Shown: positions 52,819-63,875, counted from the stretch's first letter. The stretch is 64,000 nt of DNA from Psychrobacter sp. JCM 18902 (GCF_904846615.1 NZ_CAJHBK010000001.1:2294001-2358000); one strand, 5' to 3'. The notes: generated from the letters alone by a model not told the origin. Translations and numbers: made by a program.

Positions 52819-53421
52819 ATGCCAGCAGATAGCAGTAACCCGCAATCAAAGAGAAAGAAAAAGCCGACCTTTTTAAGCCGTGTACTCAGTGTACTCATGA
52901 AAGCGGTCGTATTGTTGATGCTATTATTTGTATTTGATAGGCTCTTACCCAGTATCAGCCAACAAACTCAGTCATTTGTGATGGCAAAATGGCAACAGCT
53001 CAGTTTATTACAGCAAGAACTACCGACGGAAAACAGCTTACCCAGTCCACTTCCAGAGCAACATCTAACAGATACATGGGGCGCTGCACGCAGTCAAGGT
53101 CGCAGTCATGAAGGTATCGATATCTTTGCCGCACGAGGCACACCAATACGAGCCACAACACAAGGCATCGTCAGCAAAGTTGGTGAAAATACGTTAGGCG
53201 GTCGTGTGGTGGTCGTGGTTGGACCAGGAGGCGCAGGGCATTATTATGCGCATTTAGAAGATTGTGCAGATATTAGTCCAAACGACTGGGTTAATGTAGG
53301 CGATATCATCGGCTACGTCGGCGACAGTGGCAATGCAAAAGGTACGCCGCCGCACGTCCATTACGGGATTTATATCAATGGCAGTGCAGTGAACCCCTAT
53401 CCACTTTTACAAAAATATTAG
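52819..53421 (+). CDS. M23 family metallopeptidase (LytM domain), membrane-anchored
   Basis: A 200-residue envelope protein. Residues 11-17 are basic, a single transmembrane helix lies at about 22-40, then a 50-residue linker and the LytM domain. Zinc ligands are His97 and Asp101 (HEGID) and His181 in PPHVHYG, with His145 and His179 as the further active-site residues. All are present, so it should be an active peptidoglycan endopeptidase. The stop overlaps that of phoR on the other strand by four bases. Confidence 0.9.
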   Translation: MPADSSNPQSKRKKKPTFLSRVLSVLMKAVVLLMLLFVFDRLLPSISQQTQSFVMAKWQQLSLLQQELPTENSLPSPLPEQHLTDTWGAARSQGRSHEGIDIFAARGTPIRATTQGIVSKVGENTLGGRVVVVVGPGGAGHYYAHLEDCADISPNDWVNVGDIIGYVGDSGNAKGTPPHVHYGIYINGSAVNPYPLLQKY

Positions 53422-54521
53422 GGTATCGCAGCTGATCTAATGTGGGCAGCTGGGAAAACCATACTGAACGTCGAGCCTACCCCTTCTACTGATTCAATTT
53501 GTAAATTGGCTTCATGCTGATACAAGACGTGTTTAACGATTGCCAAACCTAGCCCTGTGCCGCCAGTCGCCCGACTACGACCTTTATCAATACGATAAAA
53601 GCGCTCCGTCAACCGTGCGATATGCTCAGGTGCAATACCAATACCGTTGTCTTCGACGGCAAATCGGCAACCTTCTGACGTTTTTGTCCAGCTAATGGCG
53701 ATATTACCGCCCTTGGGCGTGTATTTGATGGCATTAATCACCAGATTAGAAAGCGCACTATTTAGATACATCTCTGAGCCATATAGTCCGTCATAAGTGT
53801 CTATCTGCAAGTGAATGGTATGCCCATATTCTTGATTGTACGCTTGCGCATCATCATAAACATGGGTCAGCAGCTTGGTCATGTCAATATAGTTAAGCTC
53901 GTGGGTTTCTTCGATTTCGATGCGAGATAACAGCAATAAGTCATTCACAATTCTATTCATACGCGCAGTCTGTTGGCTCATCAGCTCAAACCCGCGCTTC
54001 CAATGCGGCGGCATATCTGGCTGATCCGAAAAATTTTCTAGATAACCCATCATGACGGTCAACGGTGTGCGTAACTCATGCGAGACATTCGCCACAAAAT
54101 CGCGGCGCATCTCTTCTAAATGATGCAAGCGCGTCACATCATAAATGATGAGCAGCTTCTCATCGCCAAAAGGCGTGAGCTCACACTTTAGATAACGCTT
54201 GGGCGCGCGCCACGAGACAATGTGTACACCATCCTGAGCACCATCGTTAGGGTTGATCGTTGCCTGATAATACTGACGAAATTCAGGCGCACTAATAAAG
54301 TCAAAAATGCACTTACCTTTATCTGACAACTGTAACAACATTAAATCTTCGGCGGCCTGATTCCACCATTCAAGCCCATCATCGTCATTGAGCAAAACCA
54401 CCGCATCTCGCAATGCGCGTAGTGCGCTTCTAATTTTTTTGAGTTGATCCGTTGTATTCTGCTGAGTTGCTAGCAGTGACTTATTTTGTTGGTCGCCTTG
54501 AGCCGATATTAGGGTGTTCAT
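53418..54521 (-). CDS. phoR: Phosphate regulon sensor histidine kinase PhoR, no membrane segment
   Basis: A 367-residue kinase located behind phoB. PAS-like region at about 33-135, DHp domain with His148 in [10 protein letters not shown] box around [10 protein letters not shown]1 box DNGIGIAP near 293 and G2 box [10 protein letters not shown] near 323. Unlike E. coli PhoR (431 residues) it has no N-terminal transmembrane helices. An in-frame TGA at 54525-54527, two codons before the ATG, excludes a longer protein. It should therefore be cytoplasmic or peripherally attached. It partners with PhoB, whose gene lies 80 bases upstream. Confidence 0.88.
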   Translation of the reverse strand: MNTLISAQGDQQNKSLLATQQNTTDQLKKIRSALRALRDAVVLLNDDDGLEWWNQAAEDLMLLQLSDKGKCIFDFISAPEFRQYYQATINPNDGAQDGVHIVSWRAPKRYLKCELTPFGDEKLLIIYDVTRLHHLEEMRRDFVANVSHELRTPLTVMMGYLENFSDQPDMPPHWKRGFELMSQQTARMNRIVNDLLLLSRIEIEETHELNYIDMTKLLTHVYDDAQAYNQEYGHTIHLQIDTYDGLYGSEMYLNSALSNLVINAIKYTPKGGNIAISWTKTSEGCRFAVEDNGIGIAPEHIARLTERFYRIDKGRSRATGGTGLGLAIVKHVLYQHEANLQIESVEGVGSTFSMVFPAAHIRSAAIP

Positions 54522-54601
54522 CCATCATCCTTATCACTATTCGCCGTTTTTCACTGTGCTGCGATTAACATGCTGCTTTTATAGCGAATAAAAACCGTCA
54601 G

Positions 54602-55306
54602 TTAAATTGGTTCAATAAAGCTAGAAAATCGATAGCCTGTCCCACGTACTGTCTGTATCAACGTATCACATTGATGCGGTCGTAATAATGTCCGCAAACG
54701 TTTGATATGCACATCAATGGTTCTATCTTCGATATATACATTACCGCCCCATACTTGGTCTAGCAGCTGCGTCCGCGTATAGGCACGCTCTGGATGACTC
54801 ATAAAAAATGCCAGTAATCGATATTCCGTAGGACCAACATCAACCACTTTACCAGCCGCTGTCACCCGCTGACTTTTGGGATCAAGGCTCAGATTGCCGA
54901 TTTCGATAGATTTATCACTACTGAGCGCGTTACTACGCCGCAATACTGCTTTGATTCTAGATATCAACTCACGTGTCGAAAAAGGCTTGGTCATATAATC
55001 ATCAGCACCAGCATCGAGGCCATGCACCTTGCTGTCCTCTTCACTTTTAGCCGTCAACATAATGACTGGTATCTCAGCAAGTAGCTCATCGTTTTTGAGC
55101 AATCGGCAAAAATCAATGCCACTTTTATCGCCGGGTAGCATCCAATCTAGCAAAATCAGCGCAGGGCGGTGATCGACCACTTGTTGGTGCGCCTCAGATA
55201 CATCCGCTGCCTGCAGACTATCAAATCCCGCCATCTCTAGCGTCATGACGATCATTTCACGAATCGCCGGTTCATCTTCAACAATCAAAATTTGCTCATT
55301 ATACAT
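54602..55306 (-). CDS. phoB: Phosphate regulon response regulator PhoB
   Basis: OmpR/PhoB-type regulator of 234 residues. The receiver domain has the acidic pair Glu10/Asp11 and phosphoacceptor Asp54 in LLDWMLPGD. Thr and Lys are in MLTAKSEEDS. The C-terminal winged helix includes RTIDVHIKRLRTLL and VRGTGYRFS. It activates phosphate-scavenging genes through Pho boxes. First gene of the phoB-phoR pair. Confidence 0.93.
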   Translation of the reverse strand: MYNEQILIVEDEPAIREMIVMTLEMAGFDSLQAADVSEAHQQVVDHRPALILLDWMLPGDKSGIDFCRLLKNDELLAEIPVIMLTAKSEEDSKVHGLDAGADDYMTKPFSTRELISRIKAVLRRSNALSSDKSIEIGNLSLDPKSQRVTAAGKVVDVGPTEYRLLAFFMSHPERAYTRTQLLDQVWGGNVYIEDRTIDVHIKRLRTLLRPHQCDTLIQTVRGTGYRFSSFIEPI

Positions 55307-55462
55307 ACGGCATTCTCAGTGTTAGAGGACAACATTTGGCTGACAAAAAAGGCGATAAATGCTCGCCTGCTGCTCTCTATTAAACGGGGTAATTATGACA
55401 GTTTAATGACATTCAACTTTTAAGCGGTTCATAGGTCTCGTGACGGCTAATGCTTAGTTTAC

Positions 55463-55918
55463 TCAATTCACTTCTAACAAGAAATTCAATGGCCCATCAT
55501 TGACGCTCGACACTTGCATATTAGCGCCAAACTGACCAGTTGCCACGTTTGAATGTTGCGTGTTGGCATAGGCGACCAATTGCGCAAACAATGCTTGAGC
55601 CGCATCAGGTGCCATCGCACCACCAAAGTCAGGGCGACGACCCTTGTCTGTTTTTGCCATTAGCGTAAACTGTGATACCAATAATAGTCCGCCACCAACT
55701 TGCTGGACATTTTTATCCAGTTTGCCGTACTTGGCAGGATCATCATCATTGTCAAAAATACGATAGGTGAGGATTTTATCTACCATGCGCTGGGCGCTTG
55801 TTAGGTCGTCATCAGGCCCTAAACCAATATAAGCCAATATGCCTTGCTCAATCGTACCAACACACTGCGCATCGACGGTGACACTAGCACGGCGTACGCG
55901 CTGTATAAGTGCTTTCAT
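55463..55918 (-). CDS. dtd: D-aminoacyl-tRNA deacylase
   Basis: Editing enzyme that removes D-amino acids from mischarged tRNA; 151 residues. It begins MKALIQRVRRASVTVD and has the LLLVSQFTLMA motif and a Gly/Pro-containing motif near the C terminus (SVNDGPLNFLLE). Divergent from psd. Confidence 0.95.
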   Translation of the reverse strand: MKALIQRVRRASVTVDAQCVGTIEQGILAYIGLGPDDDLTSAQRMVDKILTYRIFDNDDDPAKYGKLDKNVQQVGGGLLLVSQFTLMAKTDKGRRPDFGGAMAPDAAQALFAQLVAYANTQHSNVATGQFGANMQVSSVNDGPLNFLLEVN

Positions 55919-56030
55919 TTACGGATTCCTTACCAATTATGCCCATACAATAATACGCCGTCCATGATAAAATACGGCCATTCTCTTGCTTATTAATTAT
56001 TACATCACACCCTATTTTGGTAGCCTCATT

Positions 56031-56867
56031 ATGAATGTATTCACTACTTTACAACAGCTTGTCCCGCAGCAGCAACTGAGTAAAGTTGCTGGGCGTCTAG
56101 CCGCTAGCCGCCATCCTTATGTTAAACGCACGTTTATCCGTAGCTTTGCTAAAGCCTATAACGTCAGCTTGGACGAGTATGAGCGCCAAAGTCTCAACGC
56201 CTATGAGAGCTTTAACGATTTTTTTACTCGTGAGCTAAAAGAAGACGCGCGCCCTATCGACATGACGCCTCATGGTATCGTCAGTCCTGCCGATGGTATT
56301 ATCTCGCAGTTGGGTCAAATTGACGACCATAAATTGCTCCAAGCAAAAGGTCGCTATTATGACGTTGGTCAACTGCTTGCTGACAGTGAAGATGGCCGCT
56401 ATTTTGCGGATGGCAGTTTTGCGACGGTTTATCTTGCGCCCAGTAACTATCACCGTGTACATATGCCCTTCGCCGGTACTCTAACCAAAACCCGTTATGT
56501 ACCGGGCACGCTGTTTTCGGTCAACAATACTACGGCGGCGAACGTGCCGGACTTATTTGCGCGTAATGAACGCTTGGTTTGTCTGTTTGATACAGAATAT
56601 GGCAAAGCAGCGGTGGTGATGGTTGGGGCGATGATTGTCGCTGGTATCGAAACAGTGGCGACTGGTAAAATTGCCCGCACTGATGATATTCAAGAAGCTG
56701 AGCACAATATGAGCTTTAAGAAAGGCGACGAGCTGGGTCGTTTTTATTTAGGCTCAACCGCAATTGTCATTCTACCAAAAGGCGCAAAAGCGGATTGGCA
56801 AGACAGTATGAAAGCCGATAGTGTGGTAAAAATGGGACAGCTATTGGGTGTCGCTAACACCCTATAG
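56031..56867 (+). CDS. psd: Phosphatidylserine decarboxylase
   Basis: Makes phosphatidylethanolamine at the inner membrane; 278 residues. The self-cleavage site LGST gives an alpha chain of 37 residues whose N-terminal Ser242 becomes the pyruvoyl group. ESFNDFFTRELK, SPADGIISQ and YHRVHMPFAG are the other conserved pieces. The frame runs 15 codons further upstream, but ATG at 56031 gives the family start. A terminator follows at 56887-56933. Confidence 0.94.
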   Translation: MNVFTTLQQLVPQQQLSKVAGRLAASRHPYVKRTFIRSFAKAYNVSLDEYERQSLNAYESFNDFFTRELKEDARPIDMTPHGIVSPADGIISQLGQIDDHKLLQAKGRYYDVGQLLADSEDGRYFADGSFATVYLAPSNYHRVHMPFAGTLTKTRYVPGTLFSVNNTTAANVPDLFARNERLVCLFDTEYGKAAVVMVGAMIVAGIETVATGKIARTDDIQEAEHNMSFKKGDELGRFYLGSTAIVILPKGAKADWQDSMKADSVVKMGQLLGVANTL

Positions 56868-56886
56868 GCAAGCGATTTAACGACTC

Positions 56887-56933
56887 AAAAAAGCTCAGAT
56901 CAGCATCCTAATCTATGTTGAACTGAGCTTTTT
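56887..56933 (+). terminator. psd terminator
   Basis: AAAAAGCTCAG (56888-56898) pairs with CTGAGCTTTTT (56923-56933); an inner TCAGCAT/ATGTTGA pairing extends the stem. T run on the plus strand. Confidence 0.82.
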
Positions 56934-56965
56934 ATTGTGGGTAATTATCTTATCGCAACATATTA

Positions 56966-57135
56966 GGGCGTGTCATCAATTAGCACATGAATACATTTAG
57001 TGGTCTTAAAATGGCTAAATTTTGCTAAACATCGTCAGAAATTTTGTCAATATGTTCATATTAACGACAATTTCTTCCTTGTTTATCTACAATTTTTCTC
57101 ATTTTAAGCCTCACAATCTAATTGATGACACACCC
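56966..57135 (-). mobile_element. MITE-like element, complete copy 1 (170 bp)
   Basis: The left terminal repeat GGGCGTGTCATCAATTAG and the right one (its complement, one mismatch: GGGTGTGTC) enclose 170 bases flanked by TA on both sides. No transposase is inside. The reverse complement aligns with the element at 63589-63758 over its whole length, including the shared inner part CAAAATTTAGCCATTTT. It lies between the convergent psd and DUF1287 genes, 19 bases from the latter's stop. Confidence 0.85.
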
Positions 57136-57136
57136 T

Positions 57137-57168
57137 AGTTAATAATGAAAGTAGTTAATAACGAAAGT
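57137..57168. repeat. 16-bp tandem duplication at a gene end
   Basis: AGTTAATAATGAAAGT (57137-57152) and AGTTAATAACGAAAGT (57153-57168) are adjacent copies with one difference. The second copy contains the stop codon of the DUF1287 gene. The duplication touches the right end of the neighbouring MITE-like element, so the two may be related events. Confidence 0.75.
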
Positions 57169-57760
57169 GTTTGAGAATAGGATAAGCAAATAAGATATTT
57201 TCTTCTTGCGTGCCGCGTCCGATATTGTGAATAATCAGCGGTGTACCATCCGCAGCGACTTTATCGGAGACGATACCTGTATGCGGCAAATTACCATTCG
57301 GTAGCCGCCACGTCACCACATCCCCTGCTTGAAAACTGGCTTTATCAGTCGTCGATAATGTCTTTGCGTGACGCGCAAAAAACACTTCAAGATTGGGCAC
57401 TCGGCGATGATCGATATTCTTGTCGGTTGATTTGAGCCCCCAAGTCTTTGGATAAGCCGACCAATTTGACTTCATATCATGGTTGACTAATTGCTGTAGA
57501 TCTATATTTTGCAAGCGATAAGCACGGACGATAACATCGGTACAGACGCCAGTTTCTATCGGCACATCGCCACGCGGAAAATCCAACTTGCGGTAAGCAG
57601 GATCATAGCTAGTGGTAATGCCGATCTGTTTTTTGGCATCGTGCGCCAGTTTATCACCATTACTAATAGGTGCGGCAGCCTGAGTTAGTTGCGCCAAAGT
57701 TAATAGGCTAACAAAGACGAGCGATTTAGCAAAAACCTTATAAGTGCCAGTGACTCTCAT
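57155..57760 (-). CDS. DUF1287 family protein, secreted
   Basis: A 201-residue protein with a Sec signal peptide ending around TQAAAP (about residue 30). The mature part has the NlpC/P60-like arrangement of the family: Cys in ETGVCTDVIVRAYR, His in LPHTGIVSD and the polar residue in IIHNIGRGTQEE. It is probably a periplasmic thiol hydrolase acting on cell-wall peptides or similar, but no activity is established to my knowledge. AGAGAG lies before the ATG. Confidence 0.85.
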   Translation of the reverse strand: MRVTGTYKVFAKSLVFVSLLTLAQLTQAAAPISNGDKLAHDAKKQIGITTSYDPAYRKLDFPRGDVPIETGVCTDVIVRAYRLQNIDLQQLVNHDMKSNWSAYPKTWGLKSTDKNIDHRRVPNLEVFFARHAKTLSTTDKASFQAGDVVTWRLPNGNLPHTGIVSDKVAADGTPLIIHNIGRGTQEENILFAYPILKHFRY

Positions 57761-57875
57761 TTAATAATCTCTCTATATAATGTACTTAATCGCTCATTTA
57801 GCTAATTCTAAATACTTTAATATTTAAAAAATACAAATATTTGCAAACATGTAAACGGCAAAATGATGGCTTTAC

Positions 57876-58505
57876 TTAAGCATCAACCAACCATCCTTGC
57901 TGGGTCGCATAGTCGATATTTTTTGATAGCCAATCATGAATGGAAGGAAAGCTGTCTTTGATAAAAGCAAGTGCCGCAGTCACTTGCGAACGCGTGATGT
58001 TAGCATCAATCCACGTTTTTCCATTGGTATTTAAATTCAATAAAAAAGGCAATAAGCGATCAACCACTCTGATCAGCTGGGTTTCTTTACTACTACCCGT
58101 CTCCTGCTCTTCCCAAATCTCATTTAAATCCATGATGCCATTGCCACGCTCAGCTTGCAATCGAGCAATACCAGCGCGTTCTTCAATGTGCGCCTCGCTA
58201 CGACTGTTTGCGAATAAAAACGTATCGCCAGCGTCAATCTCACCCAAGTCATGTACCAATGCCATCTTGAGTAGTTTTTCATGATTGACATCTAGCTCAA
58301 ACTGTTCAGCGATAGACCAGCACGCCATGGCTAAATGCCATGAATGTTCGGCAGAGTTTTCTTTGCGTGTGGTATGCGTCACATAGCTACGACGATTGAT
58401 ACGTTTAAGCGCATCAAGCTCTAATAAGAAATGAGTAACATGATCTATATCAATGTTTGAGGCAAGCGTTGGGTTGGTTAATAAAAGGGGTTTGGTTGAT
58501 GGCAT
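57876..58505 (-). CDS. HD-domain hydrolase, YfbR/HDDC2-like
   Basis: A 209-residue HD-domain protein. The metal ligands are His in SAEHSWHLA, His-Asp in LVHDLGEIDAGD, and a later Asp in RVVDRLLPF. The spacing and the EIDAGDT segment match the group that includes the 5'-deoxynucleotidase YfbR and HDDC2. The exact nucleotide is unknown. Confidence 0.85.
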   Translation of the reverse strand: MPSTKPLLLTNPTLASNIDIDHVTHFLLELDALKRINRRSYVTHTTRKENSAEHSWHLAMACWSIAEQFELDVNHEKLLKMALVHDLGEIDAGDTFLFANSRSEAHIEERAGIARLQAERGNGIMDLNEIWEEQETGSSKETQLIRVVDRLLPFLLNLNTNGKTWIDANITRSQVTAALAFIKDSFPSIHDWLSKNIDYATQQGWLVDA

Positions 58506-58685
58506 AAATTTTCTCTTAATTTTTCTACGAATATATAGCGCTTCATTTTACCTTTACGCATAAGCAAGTATTATACATTTTATGAGCGCTATAAAAGAGC
58601 ATGTCAACCTATAGCTAATTAGCACCACTATAAAAAATAGCGCTTATGTGAGTAAGCGCTATCGGTTCTATTTTGAATAAAAGAG

Positions 58686-59261
58686 CTATTTAATCAAGTT
58701 ACTAATGGTTTTAAAAGCAGGGTCTTGACTACTACGGCAAAGCTCAAACAGAATGGTTTCAACCGTGGTAATCACGCCACCAGCACGGCGAATACGGCGA
58801 ATCGCTTGCTTTTTATCATATGGGAAGCGTGAGCCGACCGCATCACCAATAATAACCGGCTGCATACCATTATCTAGCAAATCAAGCGCTGTTTGTAGTA
58901 CACAGACATGTGTCTCTACGCCAAATAGCAAAACAATACTTCGATTTTGCTGCGCTAAATAATGCCACGAATCATCATTATCACAAGCGCTAAAAGTGAC
59001 CTTTTCAAAGCTTTTGGCGTTATCGCCTTCTAACACCTCGCGTATTTCAGGTAGCGTATCGCCGAGCCCTTTTTTATACTGTTCATTGAGCATGATAGGA
59101 ATATTCAGTGCTTGTAGACCTTTAATAAGCGTCACTGTTTTTTTGACGATATTTTCATGGTCATAAATATGCGGTGTTAAGCGTTCTTGAACATCGATTA
59201 TCATCGCTTGGGTATTTTCGCGAGCGATTCGATAGGTACGATCGGTAATCATAGTAGACAT
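58686..59261 (-). CDS. Isochorismatase-family hydrolase (YcaC-like)
   Basis: A 191-residue cysteine hydrolase. The Asp-Lys-Cys triad is visible: Asp in AMIIDVQERLTP, Lys in SFEKVTFSA and Cys in FGVETHVCVLQTALDLL. The cis-peptide region GVETHVC is typical. It belongs with YcaC-like hydrolases rather than nicotinamidase, because the metal-binding Asp-x-His of PncA is not seen. Substrate unknown. Confidence 0.86.
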   Translation of the reverse strand: MSTMITDRTYRIARENTQAMIIDVQERLTPHIYDHENIVKKTVTLIKGLQALNIPIMLNEQYKKGLGDTLPEIREVLEGDNAKSFEKVTFSACDNDDSWHYLAQQNRSIVLLFGVETHVCVLQTALDLLDNGMQPVIIGDAVGSRFPYDKKQAIRRIRRAGGVITTVETILFELCRSSQDPAFKTISNLIK

Positions 59262-59463
59262 GGCACACTCCTTGTACGGCTGACTTTATTGTTAAAGGCT
59301 ATGTTAATTTTATCATTGATATTGTCTTTATTAGCCTTACTCTTATTTAGTCATAGTTTGCTGAGGGCGTCAATGGAGATAGTCTCTAATAATGATTAAT
59401 AACAATTCATCACGTTTGATTCATACTGCTTAGCGTAGGTTTTTGATTATGAATAGCCAATAA

Positions 59464-61185
59464 CTATATATTATGACGCCTAGCATTACGTAATAAAGAC
59501 TGTTTTTGAGTCATGACTATGACCACACCGAAAACAATACCAAAACACAAGGTTAAAAGATAATACACCATATAAATGAGCGTGTTTATAAATGCAAAGA
59601 ACATGCTGGTTAAAGTAATGATTAATATCGCAGCGATAGTACCACCGAATAGCTCTCGATATTTTTTATTAAAAATCTTAAAGGCCACCAACGGTATCGC
59701 GATACCAAACAAGCCAAATGTAGCACCCCAAACACCTGCCATGTCCATATCAAAATATAGCACCCCTAAAACATTAGCAAAAATACCACATATAAAAAAG
59801 GCCATCGCAAAACGTATAGGACCCAATACTTTTTCCAAAATATAACCTGTCGCAAACAGCATCCCCAAACTCATTACTAAATGCATAATTCCTGCATGTA
59901 CAAAAAGCGATGTCACTACCCGCCAATACTTACCAGCTTGCAGCGCGTCCATCGTCAACCCACCTACACTATTTACCTGTCTAGATAAAGGGTCAATGAT
60001 ATCCATACCCATGAATACGGTCAGTATAAATGTACCTATACAGGTCAGTATTAACACCAACGTCGCAGGTCGCTCTTTATTACTTCTAAACCAAACTACT
60101 AGGCTTTTTGATACATCACTTACTGGTGCTCGTTTTTTTACAGGCTTTTGTTTTTGTATATGTTTTCGCTTTTGTATATGTTTTTGCGTACCTTTCTTTT
60201 CTTGACTATCAAACTCTGCTGCGAGAACGAGCAACAAGCACAGCACCATACCAATAAAAAACGAACCAAATCCCCAAACAAAATCACGATCTAAGCTATC
60301 AGTAAGTAATCCTGTTTCAGGTAATAATACCAAGTGTGGCAAATTAGATTGCCTATTAGCCGTAGAAATCGTGTGTAAGTAAGCATTTCTGCTATTTGAT
60401 GATTTAAGTTTCTTAAAGTAGCTGATATTAGAGAAGTCTTTGGCTGCGTACTTATGGCGCGAGTCGTTAATAAACGCTGAATATTGACTGTCTTTAATAC
60501 TTTGGTCTGCGCGATTATCGTATTTCGTGTGGTAGCTAGCACCTAGCCAAATATTCTCCGCGGCTATAAATGGCGTCGCAATGTAATAATCAATATGCAA
60601 TGTTGAGTCAAAATTTCGTCCACTGATTACTTGTGTTTCTATAAAAGAAACGCTCTCTAATTTGAGTGGCTCAAAATCATTTACTCTGAAATACTTTTGC
60701 TTTGGATAATGACGAATATCATTCAAGCTATCTACTTCAATGACCTCGTAAGCCGCTTTGGACAAATAGTTTTGGCTGAGAACGAGCGGTATCACTAATG
60801 CTAAAACCATCGTTATAAAAAAGTAGCCTGAACTACTACGCTTAACCCACCTTAAGGTCAAAAGCTCGTACCTCGGCCACATCCAAATACTAACGACTAA
60901 AACAGATAAGAGAAAAGGAATACCAAAATCCCAATAGCCTTCCTTTAAAGGTAGAATATCTAGATAAATATCTAGCAACCAACGTAAAGCACCGAAAAGT
61001 AGAATGGTCAGGATACTAAGACCTAAATATGGCAAGAATACTTGCTTTAGTTTTAGTTTGATCGATTCTTTAGCGCTTAGGCTTTGTATTCGCTTCTGTT
61101 TATCCCTTTTACTTACTCTTTTTTTGTTTCTGCTTCTATTTTTATTCTTATACCTATACTGGCTTCGCTTGTTATTATCATCCAT
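59464..61185 (-). CDS. Rhomboid-like membrane protein lacking catalytic residues
   Basis: A 573-residue polytopic protein. Residues 1-45 are very basic (Lys/Arg/Ser/Asn). Two hydrophobic pairs follow (about 50-105 and 120-140), then a soluble N-terminal domain (about 145-300), a membrane segment (305-325), a basic linker with KxxQK repeats, and a C-terminal rhomboid domain (370-560). The rhomboid core HAGIMHLVMS, GVWGATFGLFG and a C-terminal helix is aligned by its Gly pattern. The catalytic Ser is Trp486, the oxyanion Asn is Ser439, and the TM6 His is absent (Tyr in its place). It should be a pseudoprotease. It follows a related gene by 17 bases. Confidence 0.82.
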   Translation of the reverse strand: MDDNNKRSQYRYKNKNRSRNKKRVSKRDKQKRIQSLSAKESIKLKLKQVFLPYLGLSILTILLFGALRWLLDIYLDILPLKEGYWDFGIPFLLSVLVVSIWMWPRYELLTLRWVKRSSSGYFFITMVLALVIPLVLSQNYLSKAAYEVIEVDSLNDIRHYPKQKYFRVNDFEPLKLESVSFIETQVISGRNFDSTLHIDYYIATPFIAAENIWLGASYHTKYDNRADQSIKDSQYSAFINDSRHKYAAKDFSNISYFKKLKSSNSRNAYLHTISTANRQSNLPHLVLLPETGLLTDSLDRDFVWGFGSFFIGMVLCLLLVLAAEFDSQEKKGTQKHIQKRKHIQKQKPVKKRAPVSDVSKSLVVWFRSNKERPATLVLILTCIGTFILTVFMGMDIIDPLSRQVNSVGGLTMDALQAGKYWRVVTSLFVHAGIMHLVMSLGMLFATGYILEKVLGPIRFAMAFFICGIFANVLGVLYFDMDMAGVWGATFGLFGIAIPLVAFKIFNKKYRELFGGTIAAILIITLTSMFFAFINTLIYMVYYLLTLCFGIVFGVVIVMTQKQSLLRNARRHNI

Positions 61186-61202
61186 GCACTATCACCACTA
61201 AT

Positions 61203-62132
61203 CTAGCGTACCTTAAACTGTTGAAATGCTTTTTTATCAATCGTTGCTTTTAAGACTAATAGTAAGCAAATAAACATTCCAATGATAAAAAACCTAAAGA
61301 ATTTTGCTAACTCTTTATCTGCTTTTTCGTTAAGTGTGCCCAACTGAGATACAAGTATTATTGGGTCATTAATATGTTGCTGACCTGACAATCTAATCGC
61401 TTCTAAATAACCATGCTTAGTATCTGAGTTTTGCAATTTTTCAAAATAATCAGCAGCAGATATCTCTTCATTTGCATATTGTTGTCTAGAAGCCTTTGTA
61501 AAACTTACTATCTGTTGGATTTTCTCTTTTTCGTTGAGGTTATTATCAATAACCTTAGTAAAAACATGTACCCACCAGATATCTTTATCTCCATAAAAAG
61601 GGGTGGCAAAATATAAGTATATTTTTAACTCTTGTCTAGATTTCCCCATCTCCCTAGTATTGAAGTAAGAAACAATCCCTTGTTTCTCCACACTTTTATT
61701 ATCAACTTGGAAATATTTTTGTTTTGGATATAATTTAATGTCACTTATATTACTTATATCAATAATGTCATATGCTGCTTCATATAAGTAAGCTTGACTG
61801 ATTGATATAGGCGGAAATAAAGCAAGTATCATCACCAAGTAAAATACATTAGCGCTATTATCGTCAAATAATTCAAATCTTAGCAGTCGAATCCTTGTTC
61901 GCATTATGACAAGCACTAAAATAACACTGATAATTATTGGAAGAATTAAATTCCAGACCGTATCTTTTAGAGGTCATATCCCTAGACAGATGTCCAATAT
62001 CCATCTTATGATGTTGTAGAATAAAATGGCGCCAATACTAAAACCTAAAAAAGGAAGAAAGATATAACGCATTTTTAACTTAAACGCCTCTAAATCTAAG
62101 CTCCTCTTATCTAATGATTTCTGATGTGACAT
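61203..62132 (-). pseudogene. Paralogue of the rhomboid-like protein's N-terminal half, interrupted by in-frame TGA
   Basis: From ATG at 62132 (GGTAGAG before it) the minus strand reads a protein of 309 codons plus stop. An in-frame TGA at 61974-61976 sits at codon 53, where the neighbouring protein has Leu (LDILPLKEG against LGI-stop-PLKDT). The remainder (from GTG 61916) keeps the same pattern as the neighbour: YPKQKYF, ATPF, the YFxKL segment and a final membrane helix with GMxxCLLLVL. The rhomboid domain is absent. Either a nonsense mutation or a sequencing error; a functional downstream restart is possible. Confidence 0.75.
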
Positions 62133-62164
62133 TTATACTCTACCTTTCATTACTATGATTTAAA

Positions 62165-62201
62165 CAAAAAAAAGCGCCTCCAACATTAAGTGAGAGACGC
62201 T
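62165..62201 (-). terminator. fadA terminator
   Basis: AGCGTCTC pairs with GAGGCGCT (one G-U pair) across a 12-base loop, followed by eight or nine T on the minus strand. It lies 84 bases after the fadA stop. Confidence 0.85.
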
Positions 62202-62284
62202 CATTTTACAAGACATTAGTACAAATTTAATCGACAAATATCAGCTTTATTAATATTTACTGCTATTTGGAGATTAGATAAAAA

Positions 62285-63875
<1,591 letters not shown>

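Noticed and set aside
52617..52898. 93-codon hydrophobic minus-strand frame overlapping the start of the LytM gene
   Set aside because: It overlaps a well-supported gene by 80 bases and its hydrophobicity comes from AT-rich DNA and the antisense of Lys/Glu codons; no ribosome site.
60100..60215. Repetitive AC/AAG-rich stretch as a possible intergenic microsatellite
   Set aside because: It lies inside the rhomboid-like gene and encodes its basic KxxQK linker in frame.
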